NCBI RefSeq assembly: GCF_003967575.1
Contig: NZ_BIFT01000001.1
Location: 310,001 to 374,000 of the forward strand
Direction of reading: 5' to 3'
DNA: 64,000 nt
Source of the DNA: Dictyobacter alpinus
GTDB lineage: Bacteria > Chloroflexota > Ktedonobacteria > Ktedonobacterales > Ktedonobacteraceae
The translations under genes and the position numbers were made by a program. This document shows positions 34,685-44,161 of the stretch, one piece after another (the stretch's first letter is position 1; each line of letters begins with the position of its first letter). The notes beneath the pieces are model-generated. The model was not told the DNA's origin. It ran no database searches and was given only the letters and a program-made list of their open reading frames with translations.

Positions 34685-35836
34685 CTACCGTAAGAATACA
34701 TCATACCAGTGATGAATAGTTTTTGCGGCCGGGGTGTAATTGGGCGCAAATGGTGGTTTAGACCAGGCCCATACGAAGACGCCATCAATAAGTTTATCTT
34801 TCGCGATGTTCTGAAATGCAGCATCAAGCAATGCAGCCTGCATAGTTGGATCTTTTACACCATTATCAGTATCCTGATAGGGAAGATAGCCTGCGTAGCT
34901 GGTATTTCTATACCCGATTTCGGAGATAAACACAGGTTTGCCGAGATCGCGTGCCATCGCGTCCAGGTGTGGTTGGACGCGGTTCTTCCAGAGGTCCGGC
35001 AATTGCTGTTTTGGAATGCTCGTTTCAGTATCTATGAGCGAATAGTAGCTGGAGAGGCCTACCTCTGACAGGAGGGGATCTCTCATCCATCCCGCAACAG
35101 GATATTTGAGCTGCGACGAGAAGTTTCTGCTGTATACGATCTGTCCCGGGTATACGGAATGAACACGTGTAAGTAACTGGTGCCAGTAGCTATCTGGTGA
35201 TTGTTCCAACCCCTCATATTCGTTACCAATGGAGAAACGATCGCACTTAGCTTGCTGACATGCCTGTAAAAATGGTTGAAGTTGATGCCAGTAATTATCA
35301 AACCAGGCCTGGTTGTCTACATCAGTATCATACCTGATGTATCCTCCCCAGGCATGCGCGTTATCGAGCGTGATTGCGGGAAAAACATAGACGCGATAGC
35401 CCATTTTATGCGCCATCTCGATCCCCGCCTTCAGACCGGCCGGAGTCTGGCCATCATGGGCAATATGCACATTTGTCGTGAATTCTGAATCCTGGTGGAA
35501 TTGGAGATAGAGGCCGATCCAGTTAGCTCCCGTCTGTGTCCGAATCTCCTTTAAGCCAGGCTCCCAGTTCTTGTCCGCAGTAGTATAGGACCTGGGTCCC
35601 CACTGCGGAAAGATCATTCCCGCGGCGAGATTTGGACGTAGCGGTGGCGGGGTCGGTGTTGGGGTAATAGACGAAGCTGGTGCATGACTTGAGGTTCCTT
35701 GGTTCGATTGTGCAGATTGTGTCTGCGAGAAAAGTTGTTCCAGGCCGGCCGGCCGTACGGCATAAATACGAACCAGCAGAATCACCAGGAGAAGCGCAAT
35801 GGCCGTCAACCAGATTATGCGATATTTTAATTTCAT
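34685..35836 (-). CDS. Membrane-anchored GH113-like glycoside hydrolase
   Basis: The 383-residue protein has a single N-terminal membrane anchor (about residues 7-24), a Ser/Pro/Thr-rich linker, and a TIM barrel resembling GH113 beta-mannanase: acid/base in IGNEYEGLE (about residue 205) and nucleophile in FISEIGYR (about 308), with VWAWSKP (about 357) near the end. The ATG overlaps the stop of the upstream GT2 gene by four bases (ATGA), so translation is coupled. Likely outside the membrane, acting on the polymer made by the GT2. The specific sugar is a guess. Confidence 0.8.
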   Translation of the reverse strand: MKLKYRIIWLTAIALLLVILLVRIYAVRPAGLEQLFSQTQSAQSNQGTSSHAPASSITPTPTPPPLRPNLAAGMIFPQWGPRSYTTADKNWEPGLKEIRTQTGANWIGLYLQFHQDSEFTTNVHIAHDGQTPAGLKAGIEMAHKMGYRVYVFPAITLDNAHAWGGYIRYDTDVDNQAWFDNYWHQLQPFLQACQQAKCDRFSIGNEYEGLEQSPDSYWHQLLTRVHSVYPGQIVYSRNFSSQLKYPVAGWMRDPLLSEVGLSSYYSLIDTETSIPKQQLPDLWKNRVQPHLDAMARDLGKPVFISEIGYRNTSYAGYLPYQDTDNGVKDPTMQAALLDAAFQNIAKDKLIDGVFVWAWSKPPFAPNYTPAAKTIHHWYDVFLR

Positions 35837-37272
35837 TGCGCTCCTTCCGCCCTGATAGAAACTTTATCGGCAGCAACAGTCTTGGGTGTCGGTTTCCAGG
35901 TGACCCGACGATTACCGCGTATCCATTGAACGACGGCCCAGAAAGCGGCAGAGCTTTCCATAATACCTGCGATCGGCGCAACCAGGATTACTTTCCCCAT
36001 TTCAGCAATAGCCTCGCTTAGAGGCAGGCGCAAAATGTTGGAAATGTTATACCAGGCACCAATAAAGATTGAATTAAGCCAGAGAAATCCTGCCAGGATC
36101 ATCCAGAACATAAGCACCAGAGATAGAGGTGGTGCCATATGGTGACCCAGTAAAAACTGCACGTATTGCACGAGTAAGTAGAGTACCGAAATCACTCCTG
36201 CTGGCAACCCCAGTGCAAAAGTCGAAATGCGATAACGTGTTCCCCATGTCAGCTGAAAGCGTAATTTGCGAGGAATCTGATAGAATGTTGGCATGCGCTT
36301 CATCATCTCCATACCTTGTAGCACGCCAATAATCCAGCGATAACGCTGACGGAAGGCACTTTTGAAGGAGAAGGGGGGTTGTTCCAACATCGCACTTCCG
36401 TGCCAACCAAAAATGGAGGAGCCATAGCGCAGATAAGCATTGACGCCAAAGACGTAATCTTCCGCAATGAAGGGCTGCCCATCCAGATTGCCAATATCCC
36501 AGCCAAGCTCGTTTTCTAGAGCTTCATCAATGACCAGGTTCGAGCCATGCAGGTGCAGGGGAACGCCTTTTTCCATCACCTCGCGGCATTCAAAACAGCC
36601 AATTGGTCGATTAGCCTCCATCGCGCGACAGATGATACTGGCGTCCTGGTATTCCAGTGGATAGTAGATTGGTCCCTCGGTCAATTTCTTATCAGTTAAG
36701 GCCAGGAAGCGGAAGAGGCGGCGTAGCTCCAATGGCTCCATGACACTCTCTTCATCGTAATGTACGATCACAGTACGTCCATTTTTACGATTGAACCCCT
36801 GCCTTCTTAACTCAACCATATAGTGCAAACCGCGTGCTTTCAGTTGGGTACCGCCAGGCGTCTGATAATCTTTGGGCAATACAATGACCGAGACCGGTAC
36901 AGGATAGGAAACGAACTCACGCTCAAATTGGTGTTTTTGCTCTTCCGCCTCGGTCACAACTTCAATGCTAAGATAATGCCCGTAAAATGTCGGAGCCTCA
37001 CGCGCCAGCCGCATGATGTATTCGATACCACGCCTGATAACCTCCGTGCTTCCCGGGCTTCCACGTGTAGTAATCTGAATTTTGATAAAAGGCATCGGCA
37101 ACCTCTGAAGATCAGCGGTTGTCACGTTCTCGCGCTGACGATAGCGTGACCAGTGGAAGAAAAAGCTATGGAAGTACGAAAGAAAGCGGATATTGATCAA
37201 GCTGATAAGGGCCACCATGATATAGCCCAGCACCCCTCCGGCATTCGCAACAATAGTCATAAAATTAGTCAT
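35833..37272 (-). CDS. Family 2 glycosyltransferase, multi-pass
   Basis: The 479-residue protein has an N-terminal membrane helix, a GT-A catalytic domain and C-terminal helices (about 345-440). The catalytic markers are HYDEES (about residue 170), EDYVFG (about 268) and the processivity motif QRYRW (about 308). The IRFLSYFHSF and FIKIQITTRG segments resemble egghead/BRE-3-type GT2 proteins that make beta-mannosyl linkages. With two anchored glycosidases translated after it, the operon likely makes and trims an exported polysaccharide. The start lacks a strong ribosome-binding site; ATG 37260 is also possible. Confidence 0.85.
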   Translation of the reverse strand: MTNFMTIVANAGGVLGYIMVALISLINIRFLSYFHSFFFHWSRYRQRENVTTADLQRLPMPFIKIQITTRGSPGSTEVIRRGIEYIMRLAREAPTFYGHYLSIEVVTEAEEQKHQFEREFVSYPVPVSVIVLPKDYQTPGGTQLKARGLHYMVELRRQGFNRKNGRTVIVHYDEESVMEPLELRRLFRFLALTDKKLTEGPIYYPLEYQDASIICRAMEANRPIGCFECREVMEKGVPLHLHGSNLVIDEALENELGWDIGNLDGQPFIAEDYVFGVNAYLRYGSSIFGWHGSAMLEQPPFSFKSAFRQRYRWIIGVLQGMEMMKRMPTFYQIPRKLRFQLTWGTRYRISTFALGLPAGVISVLYLLVQYVQFLLGHHMAPPLSLVLMFWMILAGFLWLNSIFIGAWYNISNILRLPLSEAIAEMGKVILVAPIAGIMESSAAFWAVVQWIRGNRRVTWKPTPKTVAADKVSIRAEGAQ

Positions 37273-37397
37273 GAAAATGAGTATTCCCTTATGCTACTGG
37301 ACCTGCTGGCCTGCCTTTCCCTCCACTTGCATTCACGCGAAAGTGGAAGATCATAAAGAATGAAGACACACCAACAAGTATTGCCACCTACTGAATT

Positions 37398-37955
37398 TTA
37401 ACTGATAGACACCTTGTCCTGTGCCTGTGTGGGCTCCTCATCTAAATGGATCAATGCAAATTTGCCAGACGAAGGTTTAAGCGCACTCATGTGCACTGTA
37501 GTCTCGTCGGCAAGATCATCGGATAAAGGAGTCTGATCTTCAACGTCTTCGTTTTTAAGTGCAGGCACATGTACTGTGGCTGTATTAACAAGTTCATCAA
37601 ATGGCACTATATGCTGCTCATCTTCTCGATCCTGCTCGAGAACCTTGTAGCCAGCATGCTTTGTCGCGTGGCCAACTTTTGTTGCTTTAGATGTTTTGAT
37701 CAGAATACTGAATATAATAAATTCTCCAATGGCCAGGATAAGAACCGCGCACAGCAATTGCGTTATCCAGTCCTGAAAGATATTCAGGAGAAGCATCAGA
37801 GGAACAACCAGGTACAGCGCAATAACACAACATGCTCCTACCAGGACGAGAAATGTTAGAAATTTGCGGAACAGAGTATCTGTCTTTTTCAAGGCAAGTG
37901 TGTTCATTATCTGCGTGGGATGATCCTGCAGTTCTACTTTTTCTATTGTACTCAT
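37398..37955 (-). CDS. Two-helix membrane protein with repeated TVH-ALK motif
   Basis: The 185-residue protein has two membrane helices (about residues 32-60 and 64-86) and a hydrophilic tail of about 100 residues in which a motif occurs twice: TATVHVPALK (about 125) and ETTVHMSALK (about 153). The end reads QDKVSIS, similar to DKVSIR close to the end of the GT2 protein encoded next. It is probably first in the polysaccharide operon, 125 bases upstream of GT2. AAAGGAG lies 12 bases before the ATG. No known family; possible regulator or scaffold of the synthase. Confidence 0.65.
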   Translation of the reverse strand: MSTIEKVELQDHPTQIMNTLALKKTDTLFRKFLTFLVLVGACCVIALYLVVPLMLLLNIFQDWITQLLCAVLILAIGEFIIFSILIKTSKATKVGHATKHAGYKVLEQDREDEQHIVPFDELVNTATVHVPALKNEDVEDQTPLSDDLADETTVHMSALKPSSGKFALIHLDEEPTQAQDKVSIS

Positions 37956-38536
37956 AGTGTTTATGGTTCTCCTTTTATGCTTACCAAACTACACAGGTGT
38001 AAAATAGATGATTAAAGATAAATGGCGGCATCACGCATATCGATTATTCGATAAAAATTTGATAAATACATATATAATCTTGGCAAGATTTTGACAAATA
38101 CGTTTCAACTAATAATACACATAGCAGACCTGGCTCGGATATGGATCAGTACTTATGGGGGGTGTGATCAGAATAAATGTATATTTTGAAGCCTTTATTT
38201 TACATATGATTTAATGGTTACAAGCAGCTCAGAAATACACTGCTGCTCATGCTTTTTGATAATCAGTTTAATTAATTGATATTTTTATGCACAAATAATA
38301 ATAACAAGCTAGCTGTGTATTATCTACCTATGTATTTCTTCCGTGTCTACAGATAGGATAATGCCGCAGCAATTAGTACCATCTATACAAGCACTCCTTA
38401 AACGTCCTTATCTTCTTCAACATTCTCATGCATATACAGATAAATAGGCAGCATAACTTTTATATTCATGTATAATTATCTTACGCACAATAAAGTCACA
38501 TAAGGAAGTGTTACTGGTACCTGAGAGGAGATAGGT
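37956..38536. other. AT-rich divergent intergenic region
   Basis: No supported gene in 581 bases. A plus-strand TTGACA (38091-38096) with TAATAC 16 bases further (38113-38118) is a possible promoter with a long leader for the MFS gene. A small palindrome TATCGA-TTAT-TCGATA lies at 38038-38053. Confidence 0.4.
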
Positions 38537-39877
38537 ATGAGCGCTATTGCTTTAGTGCGTTCGCTGAATCGCGAACAACGCAGCACTTTTATTGCAAGTT
38601 TCCTGGGTTGGATGCTGGATGCCTTTGATTTTTTCCTGGTAACGTTTGTCACACTTCGTATTGCGAACGATTTTAAGGTGGCTTTACCCGCCATCGCCTT
38701 TGCTGTTTCGCTCACCTTAATGCTACGACCAGTCGGAGCCCTGCTCTTTGGCATCCTGGCTGACCGCTTTGGTCGACGTATTCCACTGATGGTCGATATT
38801 ATTTGCTATTCCGTTATCGAACTATTGACGGCCTTTTCACCAAATTATGTGGTGTTTTTGTTGTTGCGCGCGCTATTTGGTGTGGCAATGGGAGGAGAGT
38901 GGGGACTTGGCTCCTCGTTGGCAATGGAGTCGTTGCCAACTGAGTCTCGAGGTTTATTCTCAGGTATTCTCCAACAAGGCTATGCCTGTGGCTATCTGCT
39001 TGGGGCAATTGCCTACTTTGTGCTTTTTACCTTCTTCCCAAATCTTGGCTGGCGCTGGATGTTTGTGATTGGCGTCCTCCCTGCCTTGCTTGTGATCTAT
39101 ATCCGGGTTGGTGTACACGAGTCACCTGTGTGGGAACATCAACAGGATATACACAGGCGTACAGGTAGCAATGTCTGGCAAGGTATGGGGAAGGCGATCA
39201 CAAGCCACTGGCTGGTATTTTTGTATGTGATTATCTTGATGACAGCATTCAATAGTCTTTCACATGGCACGCAAGATAATCTGCCAACATTTCTACAGGC
39301 ACAGTTGAAGCTCGGCGTATCGGCGACCTCAACGATTACGATCATTGCCAATATTGGTGCTATTATCGGCGGCACAATGTTTGGCTATTATTCACAGCGT
39401 TGGGGCCGCAGACGCGCGATTATCATTGCCTGTCTGCTTGGCATAATTATGATCCCGTTATGGACTGGCTATGTCCGCATTCCGGGTATCGGGCTACTGG
39501 CATCGATCTCGATTGGCGCTTTTCTCTTACAATTCATGGTTCAAGGGGCGTGGGGAATTATCCCCGTTCACCTCAATGAACTCTCTCCCACAGATGTGAG
39601 GGGAACCTTTCCTGGCTTCGCCTACCAACTTGGAAATCTCTTTGCGGCCTGGATCGTCTTCTTCGAAGCCCTTCTAGCTGCAGGGCTGAGTATCGGCAAA
39701 ACACCTAATTACGCCGCTGCCCTGGCTTTCTTCTCACTTGGTGCCTTCATCGCGGTAATCATCTTTACTGCTATTGGTAAAGAGGCACGCGGAATTGAAT
39801 TTATACAGGAAGAGGAAAACGCATACAATGTCAATGAAGCGGTCAAACCTGGTATAAGCGAACATGAGACTGCTTGA
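38537..39877 (+). CDS. MFS transporter, sialate/lactate (SHS-like) type
   Basis: The 446-residue protein has twelve predicted membrane helices and MFS signatures: GWMLDAFDFFLV in helix 1 (typical of the SHS and aromatic acid symporter groups), ADRFGRR between helices 2 and 3 (about residue 75), and GEWGLGSSLA in helix 4. The QRWGRRRA repeat in the second half (about 287) confirms the 6+6 duplication. It probably imports a small carboxylate or sugar acid with protons. The ribosome-binding site GGAG is six bases from the ATG, and a 12-bp hairpin terminator follows the stop. Confidence 0.88.
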   Translation: MSAIALVRSLNREQRSTFIASFLGWMLDAFDFFLVTFVTLRIANDFKVALPAIAFAVSLTLMLRPVGALLFGILADRFGRRIPLMVDIICYSVIELLTAFSPNYVVFLLLRALFGVAMGGEWGLGSSLAMESLPTESRGLFSGILQQGYACGYLLGAIAYFVLFTFFPNLGWRWMFVIGVLPALLVIYIRVGVHESPVWEHQQDIHRRTGSNVWQGMGKAITSHWLVFLYVIILMTAFNSLSHGTQDNLPTFLQAQLKLGVSATSTITIIANIGAIIGGTMFGYYSQRWGRRRAIIIACLLGIIMIPLWTGYVRIPGIGLLASISIGAFLLQFMVQGAWGIIPVHLNELSPTDVRGTFPGFAYQLGNLFAAWIVFFEALLAAGLSIGKTPNYAAALAFFSLGAFIAVIIFTAIGKEARGIEFIQEEENAYNVNEAVKPGISEHETA

Positions 39878-39900
39878 TCATCCCATCCTCTTGTTAAATG

Positions 39901-39936
39901 TCACCTCTCTTCTGCAGGTCATTAGAAGAGAGGTGA
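39901..39936 (+). terminator. 12-bp hairpin after the MFS gene
   Basis: Arms 39901-39912 and 39925-39936 (TCACCTCTCTTC/GAAGAGAGGTGA) are exact complements around a 12-base loop, followed by a T-containing stretch; it lies between convergent genes. Confidence 0.75.
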
Positions 39937-39972
39937 ACTTGTTTATCATGCTAATGCGAACAGATTTTTTCA

Positions 39973-40812
39973 TTATTTCATTTGTTTGTTTTTCGTACGT
40001 ACACGCTCATAGAGCTCTTCCATGGTTTTGATAAATGAGGCATTCTTATGCCAGAAAGCTGGATAGTCCCCTTGTTTTTTGATCAGGAGAGCAGGAACGG
40101 CGGGTTGTGCTGTCCTGGCTGGCTGTTGGATTGGTAGGCGGGCTGCGCCAGTCCAGAACTCTTTGTGACTAGCAATCTGGGCCGCTCTGGTAGCTAGATA
40201 AGTATAGTATGATGCCGCTGGTTGAAGCTGAGGCTCCTTGATGGTCAGGGCAGAAGCCAGATTGGCTCCTAGCGGGGTCTTGACCAGTTCAGCCTGCAGG
40301 CTTTCCCTGGAGAGTCCACGTAAAGCAAACATGACAAAAGGATCTTTGTCCAGGGCAGAGGCCAGCAGATAGTAGACACCAGCAATATGTTTACAGGGAT
40401 TAGCATAATCGGGACATGAGCAATTCGTCTTGAAATCGCGTTCACTATGCGGCAGCAAGTGCAAATTTAGCTCTGAAAAAACATCCTCAATGTCATCAGG
40501 CATCTCACTCATCAAAAGTTTGGTGAGCAGATCAGCTCTGGTAGCAATTTTCTGGATAACTTTGGTCCACTGGCTGGCACTAATGGCTTTGATCGTAATT
40601 GACGTTTTATAAATGGGCTCTTCATAGACATCAAAGTAAGGGTTGATTGAGCCACGCACTTTGGCTTCAACGGTGCCTTGATCCAATTTATAGCTCATAA
40701 TACGACCGTTGGTGGCATATGAACGCCCACGACTCAGGCGGCCAGAATCAGTAAATTCTTCCAGGGCCTGGATAAAACGCTGGCCCCACCATGTTCGGCT
40801 GAACTGTGTCAT
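39973..40812 (-). CDS. SWIM zinc finger protein
   Basis: The 279-residue protein carries the SWIM motif CSCPDYANPCKH (about residues 130-141) with the C-x-C-x(n)-C-x-H zinc pattern. Such proteins are commonly paired with SNF2 helicases in bacteria, as here: the upstream SNF2 gene ends five bases before this ATG, and the ribosome-binding site GGAG overlaps the helicase stop, so translation is coupled. The role of the pair is thought to be in DNA or chromatin-like processes but is not established in bacteria. Confidence 0.9.
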   Translation of the reverse strand: MTQFSRTWWGQRFIQALEEFTDSGRLSRGRSYATNGRIMSYKLDQGTVEAKVRGSINPYFDVYEEPIYKTSITIKAISASQWTKVIQKIATRADLLTKLLMSEMPDDIEDVFSELNLHLLPHSERDFKTNCSCPDYANPCKHIAGVYYLLASALDKDPFVMFALRGLSRESLQAELVKTPLGANLASALTIKEPQLQPAASYYTYLATRAAQIASHKEFWTGAARLPIQQPARTAQPAVPALLIKKQGDYPAFWHKNASFIKTMEELYERVRTKNKQMK

Positions 40813-40817
40813 TGTTC

Positions 40818-43800
40818 TTACTCCATGATTGCACTGCGACGCAGCGTGATCAGATCTTTAAATGTATCGTTGTCGAGTTCTGTCAGCCAGGACTCATCGG
40901 TGCCCACCACCAGTGATGAAAGGCGCTTCTTGTCTTCAATCATTGCATCAATGCGCTCTTCCATCGTTCCCATGGCGATAAATTTATGCACAAAAACATT
41001 TTTGCGCTGACCGATACGGAATGCCCGGTCGGTCGCTTGATCTTCAACAGAGGGATTCCACCAGCGATCAAAGTGAAACACATGGTTGGCTTTGGTGAGA
41101 TTCAGACCAACGCCACCTGCTCGCAATGAGAGAATAAAGAGTGATGGCTCGGTCACTGGATCCTGGAACTCCGTCACCATTTTTTCGCGTCTGGCCACAT
41201 TTGTAGCACCATGCAGATAATAGGTATTGTAGTGCTTCTTATTCTCAAGGTAGCGCTCCAGTGCCCCACCAATCTCAGTAAACTGGGTAAAGATCAGTGC
41301 GCTTTCGCCGCTATCAATAACCTCTTCAACCATCTCTGTAAGCCGCTGTAGCTTGTGGGAACGCTCCGTTGTAAAGGCGCTACCATCCTGTAAGAATTGC
41401 ATCGGATGATTACATATCTGTTTAAGCCTGAGCAATGTTGATAGAATCAAACCTTTACGCTGAATGCCCTCTGCCTCATCCAATTGCTCCATCACATCTT
41501 TAACGACAGCTTCATACAGCGAGGCCTGCTCGGACGAGAGCGTACAATACATTTTTTGCTCGATCTTATCTGGTAGATCGTTGATGATGCGCTTGTCAGT
41601 CTTCACACGCCGTAGGATAAACGGCTCGACCAGCTTTTTTAAGGTCGTGGATTGAGTGGCATTATTATCTTTGTAGATCGGTAGCTCAAAATTTTTGCGA
41701 AATTGTGCTTCCTTACCTAAGTAGCCAGGATTGAGGAAATTAAAGATGGACCATAGGTCGCGCAAACGATTCTCGACAGGAGTGCCGGTCAGAGCCAGAC
41801 GATGCGGAGCAGTCAGTTTAAGGATGGCACGTGTCTGGGCCGCCTGTGGATTCTTAATGTTCTGGGCCTCATCAACTACTACGCGATGCCAATCGATGCT
41901 CTGTAATAACTTTTCATCCAGACGAGCCAGCGCAAAGGAGGTCAGAATAACATCTTGCTCCTGATACATCTCCAGAAACGCCTGCTTATCTTTAGGCCGT
42001 GTTCCCCCCTGATGTACCAGAACTTGTAGTTTTGGTGCAAAACGCTCAATCTCCTTACGCCAGTTGCCTAACACTGATGTCGGCGCGATAATCAAGGTTG
42101 GTCCGATAGACTCGGTTTCTTCACGTTCTTTCAGCAAACAAGCAATCACCTGGAGGGTCTTGCCCAATCCCATGTCATCAGCCAGGCAAGGATTCATGCC
42201 CAGGCTCTCTAAATAGTGCAGCCAGGCCACACCACGCTTCTGGTACTCACGCAGAGTTCCCTGCAAGGCCACAGGATCCGCAATGGGGGCAATGGCATTT
42301 TTATTATCAAGCTGGGCAAGCATATCCTGTAAGTCATGATCATGCTCCCATTCTAGTTCCTCTGCCCCCTCTGCACCAAGTTTCAACATATCCATCAGTG
42401 AGATTTCAGTGGATTCGTGTTGATGCGTCTGCCAGAACTCAAGCATCTGCTGCATCTTTTCGCGGTCGAGCTCCATCCATTCACCACGAAACTGAACCAA
42501 AGATGACTTGGCATTGACCAGTTGTCGCCATTCCTCTTCCGAGACGACCTGTCCACCGATTGACAGTTCATAACTATAGTCAACTACTTTTTTAAGACTA
42601 AGATGTCCACCCTGTGGTGCATTTGTTGATCCTTTGGGTGAGCGCAACGCTGTTTTGAGGCGTACCTTACTACGCCGTCTGCCTTCAGGCGTCCACCAGG
42701 CAGGAACAATCACAATATAGCCGGAGTCCTCAAGTACCCAGGCGCTCTCCTTTAAAAAGGCAAACGCCTCATCAAGGGTGAGTTGATAGCCGGCAGGCTT
42801 ATCTGTAGCTAACCCATCCCAGATTTTGGGATAGATACGTGCTGCATAGCCAAGAGCCAGTAAAATATTTTTTTCAAAATCCTCTCCAAAGGCATCTACC
42901 GCCTCCACGCGCTCCCTCGGCTCAAGTTCCCAGTATGCATGTAGACTCAATTGGAGAGAAGGATCATGCTTAGCGGCCACCAGAAAATGCATATGCCAGT
43001 TGTCTATGTCAGTAGAGGGAGCCTCCTCTAAGCGAAAACAGAGCGTAAAACCAGCATCCGTATGGACCCCGGTTAAGTTGGTACGCCAGGCCAGCCAGTG
43101 CTTATAATCTTGAAGCGCCTCAGCAGGATCCTGGATGGGAGCCGGACGGTATGGATAGATGCATCTGTATAGGAGCGTATCAGCAATCTGATGATCAAAT
43201 GCCCCGGTAAAGGGAGTACCTGTGACAATGTTGTGAAGCAGGCATTCTGAAAAATGGCGTAACAACGCCTCTTCCTCGAACAAGACAGCATTATCTGGAG
43301 TACTTAATCCAGCCGTGCACACTCCTGGCATAGCAGTCAGATAACGCTGAAGCAGCGTCTCATAGGTATCTGAGATCAGTTCCCAGGAAGGATGAAGTAT
43401 AAAACTGGCTTCTTTTTTCGTTGCCTTTTTGCTACGTGTATTTTTTTTCTCCTGGATTGTTCCCATATCTTGATACTTTAGTGCAGGAATGTACTGGTCT
43501 TTGGCAATGATAGCTTTGAGCGCCTGAGCATAGTAATGCCAGAATAATAGGTCTGCCCCCAGTTGAAAATCTTCGGCACCGTTAAGCGCCATAAAATGGA
43601 GCAAATTCAGGACGGTGAGGATCTCTGAGACTTTATAACAGCAGATCTGCCAGGGCATCAGCTCAAATTCTAGTGGTTCTTCTTCCTCAACGTAACGCAA
43701 CAATTCAAAAGAAGGTGCAGGCTTACCAGCCGTTGTAGGAAGCAGAAAGTAACGGTCAACCAGGTTGCTCTTCACCGTATCAGGAAAAGAATCTGCCAGC

Positions 43801-43982
43801 TTCAGTTTCTCCACAAGAAAGGTTGTCAGAGTTGCCTGTGTCAGGTGCCGAGGGTGGACAGCATCTTTGCTCTTTGTCACCACAGATGGCGGCAGATCCG
43901 TCTCTACCCAGAGATAGAAAGCTCCACTTCGGATGAACCCTTGCGAGTCATCGGGAATCCAGGTTCCATGGATAATATGCAT
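40818..43982 (-). CDS. SNF2-family DNA helicase/translocase
   Basis: The 1054-residue protein has a long N-terminal SNF2-associated region (about 1-580) and a C-terminal SF2 motor: motif I DDMGLGKT (about 607), motif II VVDEAQN (DEAQ rather than DEAH, about 713), motif III LTGTPVENRL (about 741), and the RecA2 part FTQFTEIGG, SLRAGGVGLNLTKA, and the arginine-finger DRAFRIGQ (about 988). It hydrolyses ATP to translocate on duplex DNA and remodel nucleoprotein. No nuclease or methylase domain is fused or adjacent. The start has AGGAG six bases upstream. It is the first gene of a two-gene operon with the SWIM protein. Confidence 0.93.
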   Translation of the reverse strand: MHIIHGTWIPDDSQGFIRSGAFYLWVETDLPPSVVTKSKDAVHPRHLTQATLTTFLVEKLKLADSFPDTVKSNLVDRYFLLPTTAGKPAPSFELLRYVEEEEPLEFELMPWQICCYKVSEILTVLNLLHFMALNGAEDFQLGADLLFWHYYAQALKAIIAKDQYIPALKYQDMGTIQEKKNTRSKKATKKEASFILHPSWELISDTYETLLQRYLTAMPGVCTAGLSTPDNAVLFEEEALLRHFSECLLHNIVTGTPFTGAFDHQIADTLLYRCIYPYRPAPIQDPAEALQDYKHWLAWRTNLTGVHTDAGFTLCFRLEEAPSTDIDNWHMHFLVAAKHDPSLQLSLHAYWELEPRERVEAVDAFGEDFEKNILLALGYAARIYPKIWDGLATDKPAGYQLTLDEAFAFLKESAWVLEDSGYIVIVPAWWTPEGRRRSKVRLKTALRSPKGSTNAPQGGHLSLKKVVDYSYELSIGGQVVSEEEWRQLVNAKSSLVQFRGEWMELDREKMQQMLEFWQTHQHESTEISLMDMLKLGAEGAEELEWEHDHDLQDMLAQLDNKNAIAPIADPVALQGTLREYQKRGVAWLHYLESLGMNPCLADDMGLGKTLQVIACLLKEREETESIGPTLIIAPTSVLGNWRKEIERFAPKLQVLVHQGGTRPKDKQAFLEMYQEQDVILTSFALARLDEKLLQSIDWHRVVVDEAQNIKNPQAAQTRAILKLTAPHRLALTGTPVENRLRDLWSIFNFLNPGYLGKEAQFRKNFELPIYKDNNATQSTTLKKLVEPFILRRVKTDKRIINDLPDKIEQKMYCTLSSEQASLYEAVVKDVMEQLDEAEGIQRKGLILSTLLRLKQICNHPMQFLQDGSAFTTERSHKLQRLTEMVEEVIDSGESALIFTQFTEIGGALERYLENKKHYNTYYLHGATNVARREKMVTEFQDPVTEPSLFILSLRAGGVGLNLTKANHVFHFDRWWNPSVEDQATDRAFRIGQRKNVFVHKFIAMGTMEERIDAMIEDKKRLSSLVVGTDESWLTELDNDTFKDLITLRRSAIME

Positions 43983-44161
43983 GCGGTACTCCTGCTATGA
44001 GCCACGATCTGATTGGGGGATATATCAATCGTACTCAATACATGTTTTTATGTAATTTTTTCGTACAGCATAACATATTGATGTCATTATTGTCTAACAT
44101 TCAGCAAATTGATGAACTTTACCCTTATTCTTTCTTCATCCCGTAATGCAAGATACTTGTA

